Positions 15,459 to 23,104 of a DNA stretch of 24,656 bases are shown one piece after another. Source of the DNA: an uncultured archaeon (lineage in GTDB: Archaea; Thermoproteota; CALKCG01; B24); assembly GCA_938082915.1 (NCBI GenBank), contig CALKCG010000004.1:1-24656 (forward strand), read 5' to 3'. Position 1 is the stretch's first letter. Each line of letters begins with the position of its first letter. The position numbers and the translations under genes are program-made. Below the pieces are notes generated by a model that saw nothing but the letters and a program-made list of their open reading frames with translations, did no database searches and was not told the DNA's origin.

Positions 15459-16494
15459 ACGGATTCTTAAGGAGATCCGGGGAAGAAAAGCTTCAACAAC
15501 AATTTTAATTCTACTACCCATACTTTTTTTCCTACTATCACTATTCGTAGGTAGGTATCAGATTCCACCCGACATAGTGGTCTTAACTCTTATTTCGAAA
15601 ATACTGCCAATTTCGCAGTCGCATAATATTCCTAAGCAGATTGAAATAACGATAATTCAGGTTAGACTGCCAAGAGCTATAGCAGCCACACTAGTAGGTG
15701 CTACTCTAGCTCTCTCGGGAACAAGCTTTCAAGCCCTATTTAGAAACCCTCTGGTTTCCTCCCAAATACTAGGTGTTGCTTCAGGTGCAGGCTTTGGGGC
15801 AGCTCTAGCGTTACTCTTATCCGGAGACCTTGTGATTGTGCAGATTTCAGCCTTCGGATTTGGAATGGTAGCAGTAGCCATATCCTATGCAATAAGTAGA
15901 ATACATAAGGAGACCCCAGTTCTCACACTTGTTTTAGCCGGAATGGTTGTTGGAGCCTTGTTCTCATCCCTAACGTCGCTTGTAAAGTACGTAGCTGACC
16001 CGTATGAGAGGCTTCCCTCAATAGTCTTCTGGCTTATGGGAAGTCTCTCAGGCGTTTCATTTAAAGAGCTTTCCTGGAGTTTTATCCCAATGATAGCCTC
16101 ATGCATAATCCTTGTTATGGTCAGGTGGAGGATGAACGTCCTCTCCCTAGGAGAGGAGGAGGCTAAAGCGTTAGGTGTAGATGTTGAAAAGATGAGAATA
16201 CTCGTAATAAGCTGCTGCACATTAATGACTAGCGCGGCAGTCGCCATAGCTGGCGTAGTTGGATGGGTTGGATTGGTAATACCGCACGTATGCAGAATGC
16301 TGGTCGGTCCAGATCATAAGATTCTAGTGCCAGCTTCGATGTCTGTAGGTGCCGCATATATATTAGCGGTTGATAGCTTAGCTAGGGCGGTATCAACTGT
16401 TGAAATACCTTTAGGCGTATTAACCGCCATAATAGGAGCCCCCTTCTTCTTCTACCTTCTTAGGAGGGAGAGATTGGGATGGAGATGGAAGTAA
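15433..16494 (+). CDS. FecCD-family ABC importer permease
   Basis: A 353-residue permease with about ten helices. Strong FecCD/BtuC landmarks are RLPRAIAATLVGATLALSG, FRNPLVSSQILGVASGAGFG, the coupling loop LGEEEAKALGVDVEK, and GVVGWVGLVIPHVCRMLVG. I chose the ATG at 15433 over the GTG at 15424. GAGTGGT precedes the ATG, while nothing resembling a ribosome site precedes the GTG. Either start lies within the end of the binding-protein gene (about 26-35 base overlap), so the genes are translationally coupled. The stop overlaps the ATPase start by 16 bases. It forms the membrane channel of the importer. Confidence 0.93.
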   Translation: MSQRYQVLKRILKEIRGRKASTTILILLPILFFLLSLFVGRYQIPPDIVVLTLISKILPISQSHNIPKQIEITIIQVRLPRAIAATLVGATLALSGTSFQALFRNPLVSSQILGVASGAGFGAALALLLSGDLVIVQISAFGFGMVAVAISYAISRIHKETPVLTLVLAGMVVGALFSSLTSLVKYVADPYERLPSIVFWLMGSLSGVSFKELSWSFIPMIASCIILVMVRWRMNVLSLGEEEAKALGVDVEKMRILVISCCTLMTSAAVAIAGVVGWVGLVIPHVCRMLVGPDHKILVPASMSVGAAYILAVDSLARAVSTVEIPLGVLTAIIGAPFFFYLLRRERLGWRWK

Positions 16495-17318
16495 AAGACT
16501 TATACTTTTCATATCACACGGGTAGAGAAGTCGTTAAAGGCGTATCGTTTAAGGTAAGGAGCGGAGAGATTTTCTGCGTACTCGGTCCAAATGGATGCGG
16601 TAAAACGACTCTTCTAAAGTGTTTATGCGGTATTTTAAAGCCTAGCAAGGGTTCAATATTTCTAGACGGTGTAGAGGCAAACTCCATACCTAAAACCGAG
16701 CGTGCGAAAACAATTGCTTACCTACCTCAGGAACATATGACCTTCCTTCCATATGAAGTACTAGATTTCGTAGTCATGGGGAGGGCGCCACATTTAAGCA
16801 TATTTTCAACACCATCTGATAAAGACTATGAGATAGCTGAAGAGGCACTTAAAGAAGTTGACGCCTACCATTTAAAAGATAGACCATACGTGGAGTTAAG
16901 CGGTGGCGAAAAACAGCTCGTATTAATTGCTAGGGCATTGACACAGCAACCTAAAATCCTACTCTTAGATGAACCTACTTCTCAATTAGACTTGAAAAAC
17001 CAGGCGATCGTGCTCGGAGTATTGGGTAAGCTTGCACGGCGTGGCTTAATAGTGGTAATGACTACACATTTCCCAACGCATGCTTTCCTCCACTCCAGCC
17101 GCGTAGGTCTGATGGTGAATGGACGCTTCTTAGCCGTAGGGGAACCGGAGCAGGTTATGACTGAAGAGAACCTTAAGAAGGCATATGATGTCGATGTGAA
17201 AGTCCTCACTGTGAAAAACCCATTAAATGGCGGTTTTATAAAAATGTGCATACCGACTGAAGTAATTTTGGCACGTCGCTGCTTCTGCAAGTTTGAGTAT
17301 ACGGAGGGGGGCTCATAG
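16479..17318 (+). CDS. FepC/BtuD-like ABC importer ATPase
   Basis: A 279-residue ATPase of the metal-chelate importer class. It has Walker A GPNGCGKTTLLK (about residue 35), Q-loop AYLPQE, signature LSGGEKQLVLIARAL, Walker B ILLLDEPTSQLD and H-loop TTHFPTHA. The ATG at 16479 has GGAGGG about ten bases upstream, inside the permease gene. The C-terminal 30 residues after the family core contain three cysteines (KMCIPTEV, RRCFCKFEY), which is unusual for this family and could bind metal. It sits between the permease and the methyltransferase, 3 bases from the latter. Confidence 0.93.
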   Translation: MEMEVKDLYFSYHTGREVVKGVSFKVRSGEIFCVLGPNGCGKTTLLKCLCGILKPSKGSIFLDGVEANSIPKTERAKTIAYLPQEHMTFLPYEVLDFVVMGRAPHLSIFSTPSDKDYEIAEEALKEVDAYHLKDRPYVELSGGEKQLVLIARALTQQPKILLLDEPTSQLDLKNQAIVLGVLGKLARRGLIVVMTTHFPTHAFLHSSRVGLMVNGRFLAVGEPEQVMTEENLKKAYDVDVKVLTVKNPLNGGFIKMCIPTEVILARRCFCKFEYTEGGS

Positions 17319-17321
17319 AGT

Positions 17322-17948
17322 GTGAGCTTTTCCAATGCCTCCGAAGAAGAAAATATACCTCATCCACCACTCTTCCCATTAATCGTATATCAGGCCTTAG
17401 CACAGCAGGTTATTGATGAGTGTAAAATTATGGAGGGGTTATGTCTCGACTTAGGCAGTGGCGTCGGCATGCTTGGAATACAGCTTGCTAAGCTAACTCA
17501 GCTTGAAGTCCTACTTCTAGATATTGATAGAAAAGCACTAGTAGGCGGTTTAAAAAACGCTGAACACTTCAAAGTCAGGGAAAAGGTTTCAGCCATACTG
17601 GCAGATGTACACAATCTACCGTTTAAGTCTAATTCAGTAAACCTGGTAGTCAGCAGAGGATCTATCCCCTTCTGGAAAGACCACGTCAAAGCCTTCAGAG
17701 AGATATATGAAGTATTGGCTAGAGGAGGAAGGACTTTCATAGGTGGAGGACTAACCAAGAACTTGCCGGAGCACGTGAGAGAAGAGCTTGGAGAGAGAAT
17801 AAGACAATTCTTCAAAAGCCCAAGAGGTAGACATTGCATACCTCCAGAAAACTGGAAGCTGAAGGATTGGCTTAGAGAGGCGGGGATTACACGGTTTAAA
17901 ATGATATCGGACGATCCTGGAAAATGGGTTGAAATCATGAAACCCTAG
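17322..17948 (+). CDS. Class I SAM-dependent methyltransferase in the importer operon
   Basis: A 208-residue Rossmann-fold methyltransferase (Methyltransf_11/UbiE-like). Motif I is LDLGSGVGMLGIQLA (about residue 42), followed by the acidic LLLDID, then ADVHNLPFKSNSVNLVVSRGSIPFW and the motif III-like VLARGGRTFIGGG. The GTG start is 3 bases after the ATPase stop, with GGAGGGGG about 12 bases upstream, so it belongs to the importer operon. The methyl acceptor is unknown. Given the context it may act on the imported tetrapyrrole, metallophore or its metal, but this is inference. The gene is convergent with the HEPN gene, 56 bases apart. Confidence 0.88.
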   Translation: MSFSNASEEENIPHPPLFPLIVYQALAQQVIDECKIMEGLCLDLGSGVGMLGIQLAKLTQLEVLLLDIDRKALVGGLKNAEHFKVREKVSAILADVHNLPFKSNSVNLVVSRGSIPFWKDHVKAFREIYEVLARGGRTFIGGGLTKNLPEHVREELGERIRQFFKSPRGRHCIPPENWKLKDWLREAGITRFKMISDDPGKWVEIMKP

Positions 17949-18004
17949 GATTTTCCACTTTAGCAACATAGTTTTCGTAAATACACTCGTGCTTTCTAGA
18001 TGTT

Positions 18005-18451
18005 TTAAACCCCAAAGCACTCTTTCAGATACTTGCTTATGACTAGAAGTGCCTTCTCAGCGCTTTTGATCGCTTCCTCAGCCTGTTCACGTCTATACTC
18101 TTTAGAAGGGCGCCAGATTCTCCTACCTCTTACAACCGGATATCTCGCAAGAGTGTAATGTTCGAAAAGCCAGTACGTCTCTCTTAGAACTTCTTTTAAA
18201 GGTTCAACCCAATTGCTTGAAGCCGATGTTATAACCTCCGAGGCGAAGTACGGTGAAACATCATGCTCGAGTACAAGTACTACGCCATGCATAGTTAAAG
18301 CGGATTTCATAGCAAGTTCAACGCATTGTTGAGAGTTGAAGATGGCTCTAGCATACCTCTCAGCTTTAAAGTCGTCTTTAGCAGATTCTAAAAATACTTT
18401 AGCTTCTTCGATTTGAGCCTTGGCCAGCTCAAGGTTTAATCCAGAGCCCAC
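18005..18451 (-). CDS. HEPN-domain protein of a HEPN/MNT pair
   Basis: A helical HEPN protein of 149 residues. The N-terminal helices (LAKAQIEEAKVFLESAKDDFKAERYARAIFNSQQCVELAMKSAL) and the HYTLARYP turn followed by a final long helix are typical of the PF05168-type HEPN. I start it at the GTG at 18451, preceded by GGAGGAGGT at 9 bases, rather than at 18502, because the longer N-terminus is a Gly-rich translation of that ribosome site. It overlaps the 3' end of the MNT gene by 23 bases. The RX4-6H ribonuclease motif of active HEPN toxins is not visible. Such pairs are usually regarded as toxin-antitoxin modules in which the MNT enzyme modifies the HEPN partner. Confidence 0.85.
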   Translation of the reverse strand: MGSGLNLELAKAQIEEAKVFLESAKDDFKAERYARAIFNSQQCVELAMKSALTMHGVVLVLEHDVSPYFASEVITSASSNWVEPLKEVLRETYWLFEHYTLARYPVVRGRRIWRPSKEYRREQAEEAIKSAEKALLVISKYLKECFGV

Positions 18452-18848
18452 TCCACTTATACCTCCTCCACCCCTCTTTATAGAGAGAATCTTCCAACTC
18501 ACTTAAGAGCCTATCTACCCCAAGTCTATCGTATATGGTTTTGTAACCCAACAGTACTCCTAAAATTAGAGGATGCCTTTGATCTAACATGTATTTAAGT
18601 TCTTCCATGGTGAATACTAGAGGATCGACCGGTATTCCGTACTCTACCATTATGCTTTCAAGATCTCTACGGATACTCCTATCATCCTCCACAACGTCTG
18701 TAAGGATTACTATTACGTCTAAATCGCTTTCAAGCCTCCTTCTACCTTGAATAGTTGAACCAAAGAGGATGACCGATAAGAGTCCGTCTCCATACTTGAC
18801 TTTTAAACGTTCAACAATTTTCTTAGAAACATCCTCAAAATATGTCAA
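18429..18848 (-). CDS. MNT-type minimal nucleotidyltransferase of the HEPN/MNT pair
   Basis: A 139-residue nucleotidyltransferase. The catalytic motif VILFGSTIQGRRRLESDLDVIVI gives the G-S-x10-D-x-D signature near residues 30-46, and the third acidic residue is probably in GIPVDPLVFT. In described HEPN/MNT modules the MNT protein adds nucleotides to the HEPN partner and so neutralises it. The start is TTG (TTGACATAT), with GTGA 3 bases upstream and a TTTAATTA-like box at about 18877-18884 giving a short leader. It is the first gene of a two-gene minus-strand operon with a 23-base overlap. Confidence 0.88.
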   Translation of the reverse strand: MTYFEDVSKKIVERLKVKYGDGLLSVILFGSTIQGRRRLESDLDVIVILTDVVEDDRSIRRDLESIMVEYGIPVDPLVFTMEELKYMLDQRHPLILGVLLGYKTIYDRLGVDRLLSELEDSLYKEGWRRYKWSGLWIKP

Positions 18849-19074
18849 TTCACAGTGAAGAAGCCTTTTCTCAGTAATTAAAGTTACCGTTGAATCTATG
18901 ATGATTACGAAGGGAAAAATGGTTTAAGTTTCAAAGTCAAAGATGACTGCCCCGCAGAGCCCGATGTAGAAGCCGCCTAGAAGAACTTAAAAGTGGAGCA
19001 ATATTCGAATAAGAATCAAAGGTAGAGTTTTTAAATGGCTCTAAAACAGAAATGGAAAACTCTCAAAATAGAAT
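18849..19074. other. Intergenic stretch, no gene recognised
   Basis: The first 40 bases hold the MNT promoter (TTTAATTA on the minus strand). The remainder is interrupted by stops in the frames I read, and I recognise no protein or RNA in it. It borders the transposon and pseudogene remnants to its right and may be part of the same decayed segment. Confidence 0.5.
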
Positions 19075-19179
19075 GTGGAAATATTTCAGTCCATGTTTAA
19101 ATACAAGCTGGAATGGAAGAATTTAGCTGTAAAATGCGTCAATTCAGAGAAAGCGAAAGCTCCAAGGACCGGTGCTTAA
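19075..19179 (+). pseudogene. Possible TnpB fragment (pre-zinc-ribbon segment)
   Basis: This frame reads FQSMFKYKLEWKNLAVKCVN and then APRTGA before a stop. It resembles the TnpB/IS605 stretch F-x-x-x-x-x-YK-x-E-W-x-x-x-x-V-x-x-VN that leads into CPxCG. The two zinc cysteines would be replaced (A-PR-T-GA). There is no start codon context and nothing of the catalytic domain is recognisable upstream. The call rests on a short pattern and is tentative. Its natural continuation may be the minus-strand zinc-ribbon fragment at 19799-19972. Confidence 0.35.
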
Positions 19180-19210
19180 GAGAATCAACGTCTATGAAAG
19201 TCTACCGAGT

Positions 19211-19782
19211 TTAAACCTGGTTAGGAGTATTAAAATCTTCAGCTTTTAGCAGTAGTGTCTTTTTCTCTTCAGCTAGTTTACGGACTAGTAGGTTGAACAT
19301 ACATTTCTCCATGTGGTAGACCGGGTTTTCCTCCCATAGCGTACACCTGCCTACGAGGTCCTTAGGACTTAGTGTGGGAAGTTCATATCCAAACTCTTTC
19401 TTAAAAAACCTAATGGCTGCAGTATGACTACGTAAGGTGCAAACCTACAAAGTGAAACCCCCATGCCTAGCCACAAGCGTAATCGCCTCAGTCGAGTACT
19501 TCAAAGCTAAACTTCTCTCCCCATCATGGTATGGTGTAGCTTTGGTGATTACGCTTACAGCTACGCCTAGCCCAACAGCAGCTCCACACGCTCCGAGGGG
19601 GTCGTAAGCCGCGGCTGGAATGAGAAAACCCTTTTTAAAGCTTCTTCTACATCTTCATCTGTAAAGGGATAGCCGTTATTTCTGAGAGGGGCTATTAAAA
19701 CGCCTGGGACAATTGCATGGTGCCAAGGCCCGCTTACAGGCACGCTAGGGTTCTGAGTTAAGTAGAGATATGTAACATTCTG
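19211..19782 (-). pseudogene. Broken DUF5714-family gene
   Basis: Read on the minus strand, this segment encodes most of a DUF5714 protein. Landmarks in order are SVPVSGPWHHAIVPGVLIAP, then DEDVEEALKR, then (after a frameshift near 19640) PLGACGAAVGLGVAVSVIT, ATPYHDGERSLALKYSTEA, ARHGG, an in-frame TAG at 19445-19447, RSHTAAIRFFKKEFGYELP, and the Cys-containing end GRCTLWEENPVYHMEKCMFN. The N-terminal part expected before SVPV is missing, and the frame is closed by a stop at 19783 right next to the TnpB remnant. One frameshift, one stop and a lost N-terminus make a working product unlikely. DUF5714 proteins have conserved cysteines and are probably metal-binding; their function is unknown to me. 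Confidence 0.7.
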
Positions 19783-19798
19783 TTACTTTTATCCCTAC

Positions 19799-19972
19799 TC
19801 AACCCTTCCCTCTCAGTAAATTCATTAAAGGGCTTTCAGGGCAAATCCAGCTCCTCACATCTTGAGTATGTTTACACAGGCTCATGAAGTGTCTGTCTGC
19901 CTCATAGCCACATCTTTCGCACTTATAAACCTGCCCATTTAAAACAATGCGCCGTACACTAAGTGGTTTCCG
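19799..19972 (-). pseudogene. TnpB (IS200/IS605-type) C-terminal zinc-ribbon remnant
   Basis: The minus strand encodes RIVLNGQVYKCERCGYEADRHF and runs to a TGA at 19799. The C-x-x-CG-x-x-x-DR-x motif is the second half of the TnpB zinc ribbon with the last RuvC Asp (D of EADRH). The CPxCG half and the whole catalytic region are absent, and a stop precedes the fragment at 19973-19975. This is a decayed transposon-associated gene. Its end abuts the truncated DUF5714 gene, as if the element had been inserted there. Confidence 0.72.
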
Positions 19973-20016
19973 TCAATTTAAATGCTTCAAATCGTTAACT
20001 TCACGTCGGAAGTAAA

Positions 20017-21246
20017 TTAATAAACCTCCGATAGAAGTTTCAGCGACTCCTCTATAAGCTTCTCGCCAGTACCTCTCTCGACTATACACGTTGGAAAAGT
20101 TGCCTCATATCCACCTTCATCATATGCTTTTTCGATTGGAATGTATCCGAGGTATCCGTTGCAATATCCAGCTACAAGTGTGTTTTTAAAGGGGGAGCCT
20201 TCCTTTATTTTAAGGCCTACTTCGACGAGTATTTCACTTGGAAGCATTACTAGAGCCGTAGCATCAGATAGCGCTAGAACCGTTATTGGGAGGTTGATAT
20301 ACTCTACCTCTTTAAACTTCTCTAAGACGCGGATCTTAGCTTCAGCAATGTAACATCGATATGGGTCTGAATATTCTTTAGACTTCTCTAAAGTCTCAAG
20401 CTCTCGCCTAGCTTCTTCAAGCGTTATGGGTTTCCAAATCTTAGCTTTAACGATGGAATTCTTCACCCTTAAACTGGGTGTTTCAGACGTAGATAGTTCA
20501 GCTGTTTTAACAGATTCACATGCGAGAATACGACCCATCCACTCTACGTCTTCAAACGTCCCAATACTTCTATCGTATACCCTAGTTAAATCCGTTCTAG
20601 GTGTAAATGGGTTTACATCACCACATGTGCCGTTGACGAATAGTGAGGGGGCTCCCGTAAGCATTTCCACATAGCGGTTTAAAGCGCCAGGGTAGTCGGC
20701 GCTTATTTGAAGGTTGTTATGTCCCATGACGACAGCATGACATGTAAAATTGACGAGTAGAGCTTTATAGGCTGAACCACATTTGAAGGAAACTACATGA
20801 ACCCTAGGATCAAGTAGACCAGAGCTTGGATTCCTCCTATTCACTATGATAGCGCCAGCTGACCCGACTCCAGAGTAGAGCTGAACTTCTTCAAGCCTTC
20901 TACTAGCCATGTAGACAGTTCCAGCGGCTACTCTAGCGATGTATTTACTGAGCTCTTGGTCAAGCTCTGGACCAGCATGAGTATGAGTTGCAGCTATTGT
21001 AAGCATACTCTTATCTATGTTTAATATATTCGAGGCTAAGTTTTGAAAGTAGTCTAAAAGCTCAAAGCCCACTCCAATAAGGTCTAAGACTGCTATTGCG
21101 AAGACCCCGCCATCATCTTCAAAGTATAGAGCACGACACATTAGGTTGTCGTGAATGTTTTCAGACGGTCGGACTCTAGATGCATAGCCTGAAAGACGTA
21201 CCCCAACTGGGGGAGTAATTATGGATGAAGCGTATCCAACTTTCAA
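20017..21246 (-). CDS. Neutral/alkaline ceramidase N-terminal-domain-like protein
   Basis: A 409-residue protein matching the N-terminal domain of neutral ceramidases. It has the opening MKVGYASSIITPPVGVRLSGY, the metal-site segment AATHTHAGPE (about residue 85), the second His-containing block FTCHAVVMGHNN...SADYPG (about 170), and NGTCGDVNPF (about 207). In true ceramidases the last motif carries the nucleophilic Ser (GDVSP). Here it is Asn, so ceramide hydrolysis is unlikely and another amide or ester may be cut. No signal peptide is present, and the secretion and C-terminal domains of ceramidases are absent. The frame starts with TTG, preceded by AT-rich candidate TATA boxes (about 21260-21283). 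Substrate unknown. Confidence 0.82.
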   Translation of the reverse strand: MKVGYASSIITPPVGVRLSGYASRVRPSENIHDNLMCRALYFEDDGGVFAIAVLDLIGVGFELLDYFQNLASNILNIDKSMLTIAATHTHAGPELDQELSKYIARVAAGTVYMASRRLEEVQLYSGVGSAGAIIVNRRNPSSGLLDPRVHVVSFKCGSAYKALLVNFTCHAVVMGHNNLQISADYPGALNRYVEMLTGAPSLFVNGTCGDVNPFTPRTDLTRVYDRSIGTFEDVEWMGRILACESVKTAELSTSETPSLRVKNSIVKAKIWKPITLEEARRELETLEKSKEYSDPYRCYIAEAKIRVLEKFKEVEYINLPITVLALSDATALVMLPSEILVEVGLKIKEGSPFKNTLVAGYCNGYLGYIPIEKAYDEGGYEATFPTCIVERGTGEKLIEESLKLLSEVY

Positions 21247-21341
21247 AAGGAAAACCGATTAAATATATTCACTCCTTTAAAATTATTGATCTTCCCTAAG
21301 GAATATGGCGAGTTCCATCAGTTGGATGGGTACTGTTCAAG

Positions 21342-22151
21342 TCAAAGTCGAACTGGCACTCCGTGTTTAGCAAGGTACTGTTTAACTTCTCCAACTGTAT
21401 ACTGTCCGTAGTGGAATATGCTGGCCGCTAAAGCAGCATCCGCTCCTCCAATTGTTAAAGCTTTTAGAATGTGGTCTAAGTCCCCGGCCCCACTACTAGC
21501 GATTATGGGTACTGATACTCTTCTAGAGAGTTCTTTCAAGAGGATTAGATCGTATCCCTGTTTCGTTCCATCAAAGTCTAATGATGACACTAGGAGTTCG
21601 CCCGCTCCGAGTTTAACAGCTCTCTCAGCCCACTTTAAAGCATCCATGTTTATAGACTGCTTTCCACCGTATATGTATACGTCCCACCAGCAGTAGCCAT
21701 TTTCCATCTTTACGACGGTTTTATCCGTAGATTGCTCTTCATCCGTGTAGACGCGTTTAACGTCTATTGATACCACTATACACTGGCTTCCAAATATTTC
21801 AGATGCTTCTTTAATCAGGCTTGGGTTTTGCACTGCTGCCGTATTTATTGAAACTTTATCAGCTCCGGCTCGTAGAATCCTACGGATGTCATCTATGCTT
21901 CTTATACCACCGCCTACTGTAAACGGTATGTACAGCACATCTGCGATGCGTTCCACAAGCGATACAAGTATGCCTCTGCCCTCATAAGAAGCCGTTATAT
22001 CTAGGAAGACGAGTTCATCGGCACCCTGCTCATAATATTTTAAAGCTAGTTCAACGGGGTCTCCAGCGTCTTTAAGCTCTTTAAACCCTATGCCTTTAAC
22101 AACTCTCCCCTGCTTAACGTCTAAGCATGGGATTATCCTCTTCGTAAGCAT
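21342..22151 (-). CDS. hisF: Imidazole glycerol phosphate synthase, cyclase subunit HisF
   Basis: The 269-residue (beta/alpha)8 subunit of imidazole glycerol phosphate synthase in histidine biosynthesis. It uses ammonia from HisH to turn PRFAR into imidazole glycerol phosphate and AICAR. Catalytic acids are visible in RIIPCLDVKQGRVVKG (Asp11) and VVSIDVKR (Asp about 131). Phosphate-binding loops are TVGGGIRS, KVSINTAA, DFDGTKQGYD and ASSGAGDLDH; the last reads SSG where SGG is usual. The ATG follows an AGGTAGG ribosome site, 6 bases after the hisH stop. Length is normal. Other his genes are not in the window. Confidence 0.96.
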   Translation of the reverse strand: MLTKRIIPCLDVKQGRVVKGIGFKELKDAGDPVELALKYYEQGADELVFLDITASYEGRGILVSLVERIADVLYIPFTVGGGIRSIDDIRRILRAGADKVSINTAAVQNPSLIKEASEIFGSQCIVVSIDVKRVYTDEEQSTDKTVVKMENGYCWWDVYIYGGKQSINMDALKWAERAVKLGAGELLVSSLDFDGTKQGYDLILLKELSRRVSVPIIASSGAGDLDHILKALTIGGADAALAASIFHYGQYTVGEVKQYLAKHGVPVRL

Positions 22152-22157
22152 GGCTAC

Positions 22158-22775
22158 CTACCTTCTAATATACTGTATGAAGTTTTTAAGGATTTTAAGC
22201 CCAATTTCGCCAGACCTCTCCGGGTGGAATTGAGTTGCGAAAACAGACCCCTTGGATATGACTGATGGGAAGACAACGCCGTATAGGGTCTCCGCATCGA
22301 TACTGCCGACTTCTACATCCGACATTTTAGCATAGTATGAGTGGACGAAGTATAGGAGGCTTCCATCTGAAATATCCTCTAGAAGAGGACAACCGTAGTC
22401 TCTTATTTTGATAGTATTCCAGCCTATGTGCGGAATCTTAACATTAGATGGAAGCCTCACCACCAAACCCTTAAAATAGTCTAAGCCTTTGTAGAGCCCG
22501 CCTTCAGTGCTCATCGTAAGTAGCAGCTGCATACCTAAGCATATTCCAAGTAAAGCCCCTCCGCTAGCTATGAAGCTTTTGATCGGATCTGCCGTAGAGC
22601 TTAGCCATTTAGCAGCTTCTGGGAAGGCTCCAACACCTGGGAAAACGATGGCGTCTGCCTTCTTAATTTCAGCTATTTCACTTGTAATTAAGACTTCCGC
22701 ACCGGATCTTTCTAAACCGTTTTTTATACTCCTAAGGTTTCCAACAGCGTAGTCGAAGACAACTACTCTAACCAA
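22158..22775 (-). CDS. hisH: Imidazole glycerol phosphate synthase, glutaminase subunit HisH
   Basis: The 205-residue class I glutamine amidotransferase that supplies ammonia to HisF. The triad is visible: Cys in GICLGMQLLL (about residue 80) and His/Glu in ATQFHPERSGEIG (about 185-187). PGVGAFPEA gives the oxyanion-strand region and HIGWNT / FVHSYY are HisH-specific segments. The start is TTG, with no ribosome site and a TATA-like box about 27 bases upstream, so translation is probably leaderless. It is the promoter-proximal gene of a hisH-hisF operon. Confidence 0.95.
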   Translation of the reverse strand: MVRVVVFDYAVGNLRSIKNGLERSGAEVLITSEIAEIKKADAIVFPGVGAFPEAAKWLSSTADPIKSFIASGGALLGICLGMQLLLTMSTEGGLYKGLDYFKGLVVRLPSNVKIPHIGWNTIKIRDYGCPLLEDISDGSLLYFVHSYYAKMSDVEVGSIDAETLYGVVFPSVISKGSVFATQFHPERSGEIGLKILKNFIQYIRR

Positions 22776-22797
22776 CTTGATTTAGAGTTGAAAGTTG

Positions 22798-22809
22798 TAT
22801 TATTAAATC
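22798..22809 (-). promoter_or_regulatory. TATA box of the hisH-hisF operon
   Basis: GATTTAATAATA on the minus strand is centred about 28 bases before the TTG at 22775. The spacing places transcription start at or next to the start codon, consistent with a leaderless message. Confidence 0.55.
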
Positions 22810-23104
22810 TTTTTAATGAAAAGTTTAAGCCGGCTTCTCTCCAATCTAGACTTGCCACGTACTTTTTTAAGCTGATGACCTACGTCTCCCACCGTACTTT
22901 ATCCAATCATCTGGGTTTAAGACCTATAGCTTACATAGAAGATGGGTTTTAACGATCTTCTCAAACCTCTCCCCCTTTGATTTTTCCATAATTCTCCTAT
23001 GGAGTGTTTTCAATTTATTTCATGATTAGAGGTCGATAGAGTCTTCACATACTTCTATGGGGGTTTCACCGGGTAGTGTCATTGAAAATTCTGCCTCCCC
23101 ACTA
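22810..23104. other. Intergenic region without a recognisable gene
   Basis: About 300 bases between hisH and the dipeptidase. On the minus strand two tiny frames occur (an 18-codon one starting MTLPGETPIEV and a 22-codon one starting MEKSKGERFEKIV). Both are cut by stops and match nothing I know. Several interrupted frames suggest an old coding remnant, but no family can be named. No RNA-like structure was seen. Confidence 0.5.

Noticed and set aside
19445..19447. In-frame TAG in the DUF5714 remnant as a pyrrolysine codon
   Set aside because: The same gene has a frameshift and no N-terminus, and no pylT/pylS genes or methylamine methyltransferase are in the window. Simple decay explains the stop.
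22810..23104. Short minus-strand frames (18 and 22 codons) between hisH and the dipeptidase as small proteins
   Set aside because: Too short, no consistent start signals, and interrupted continuation in all frames; no family resemblance.
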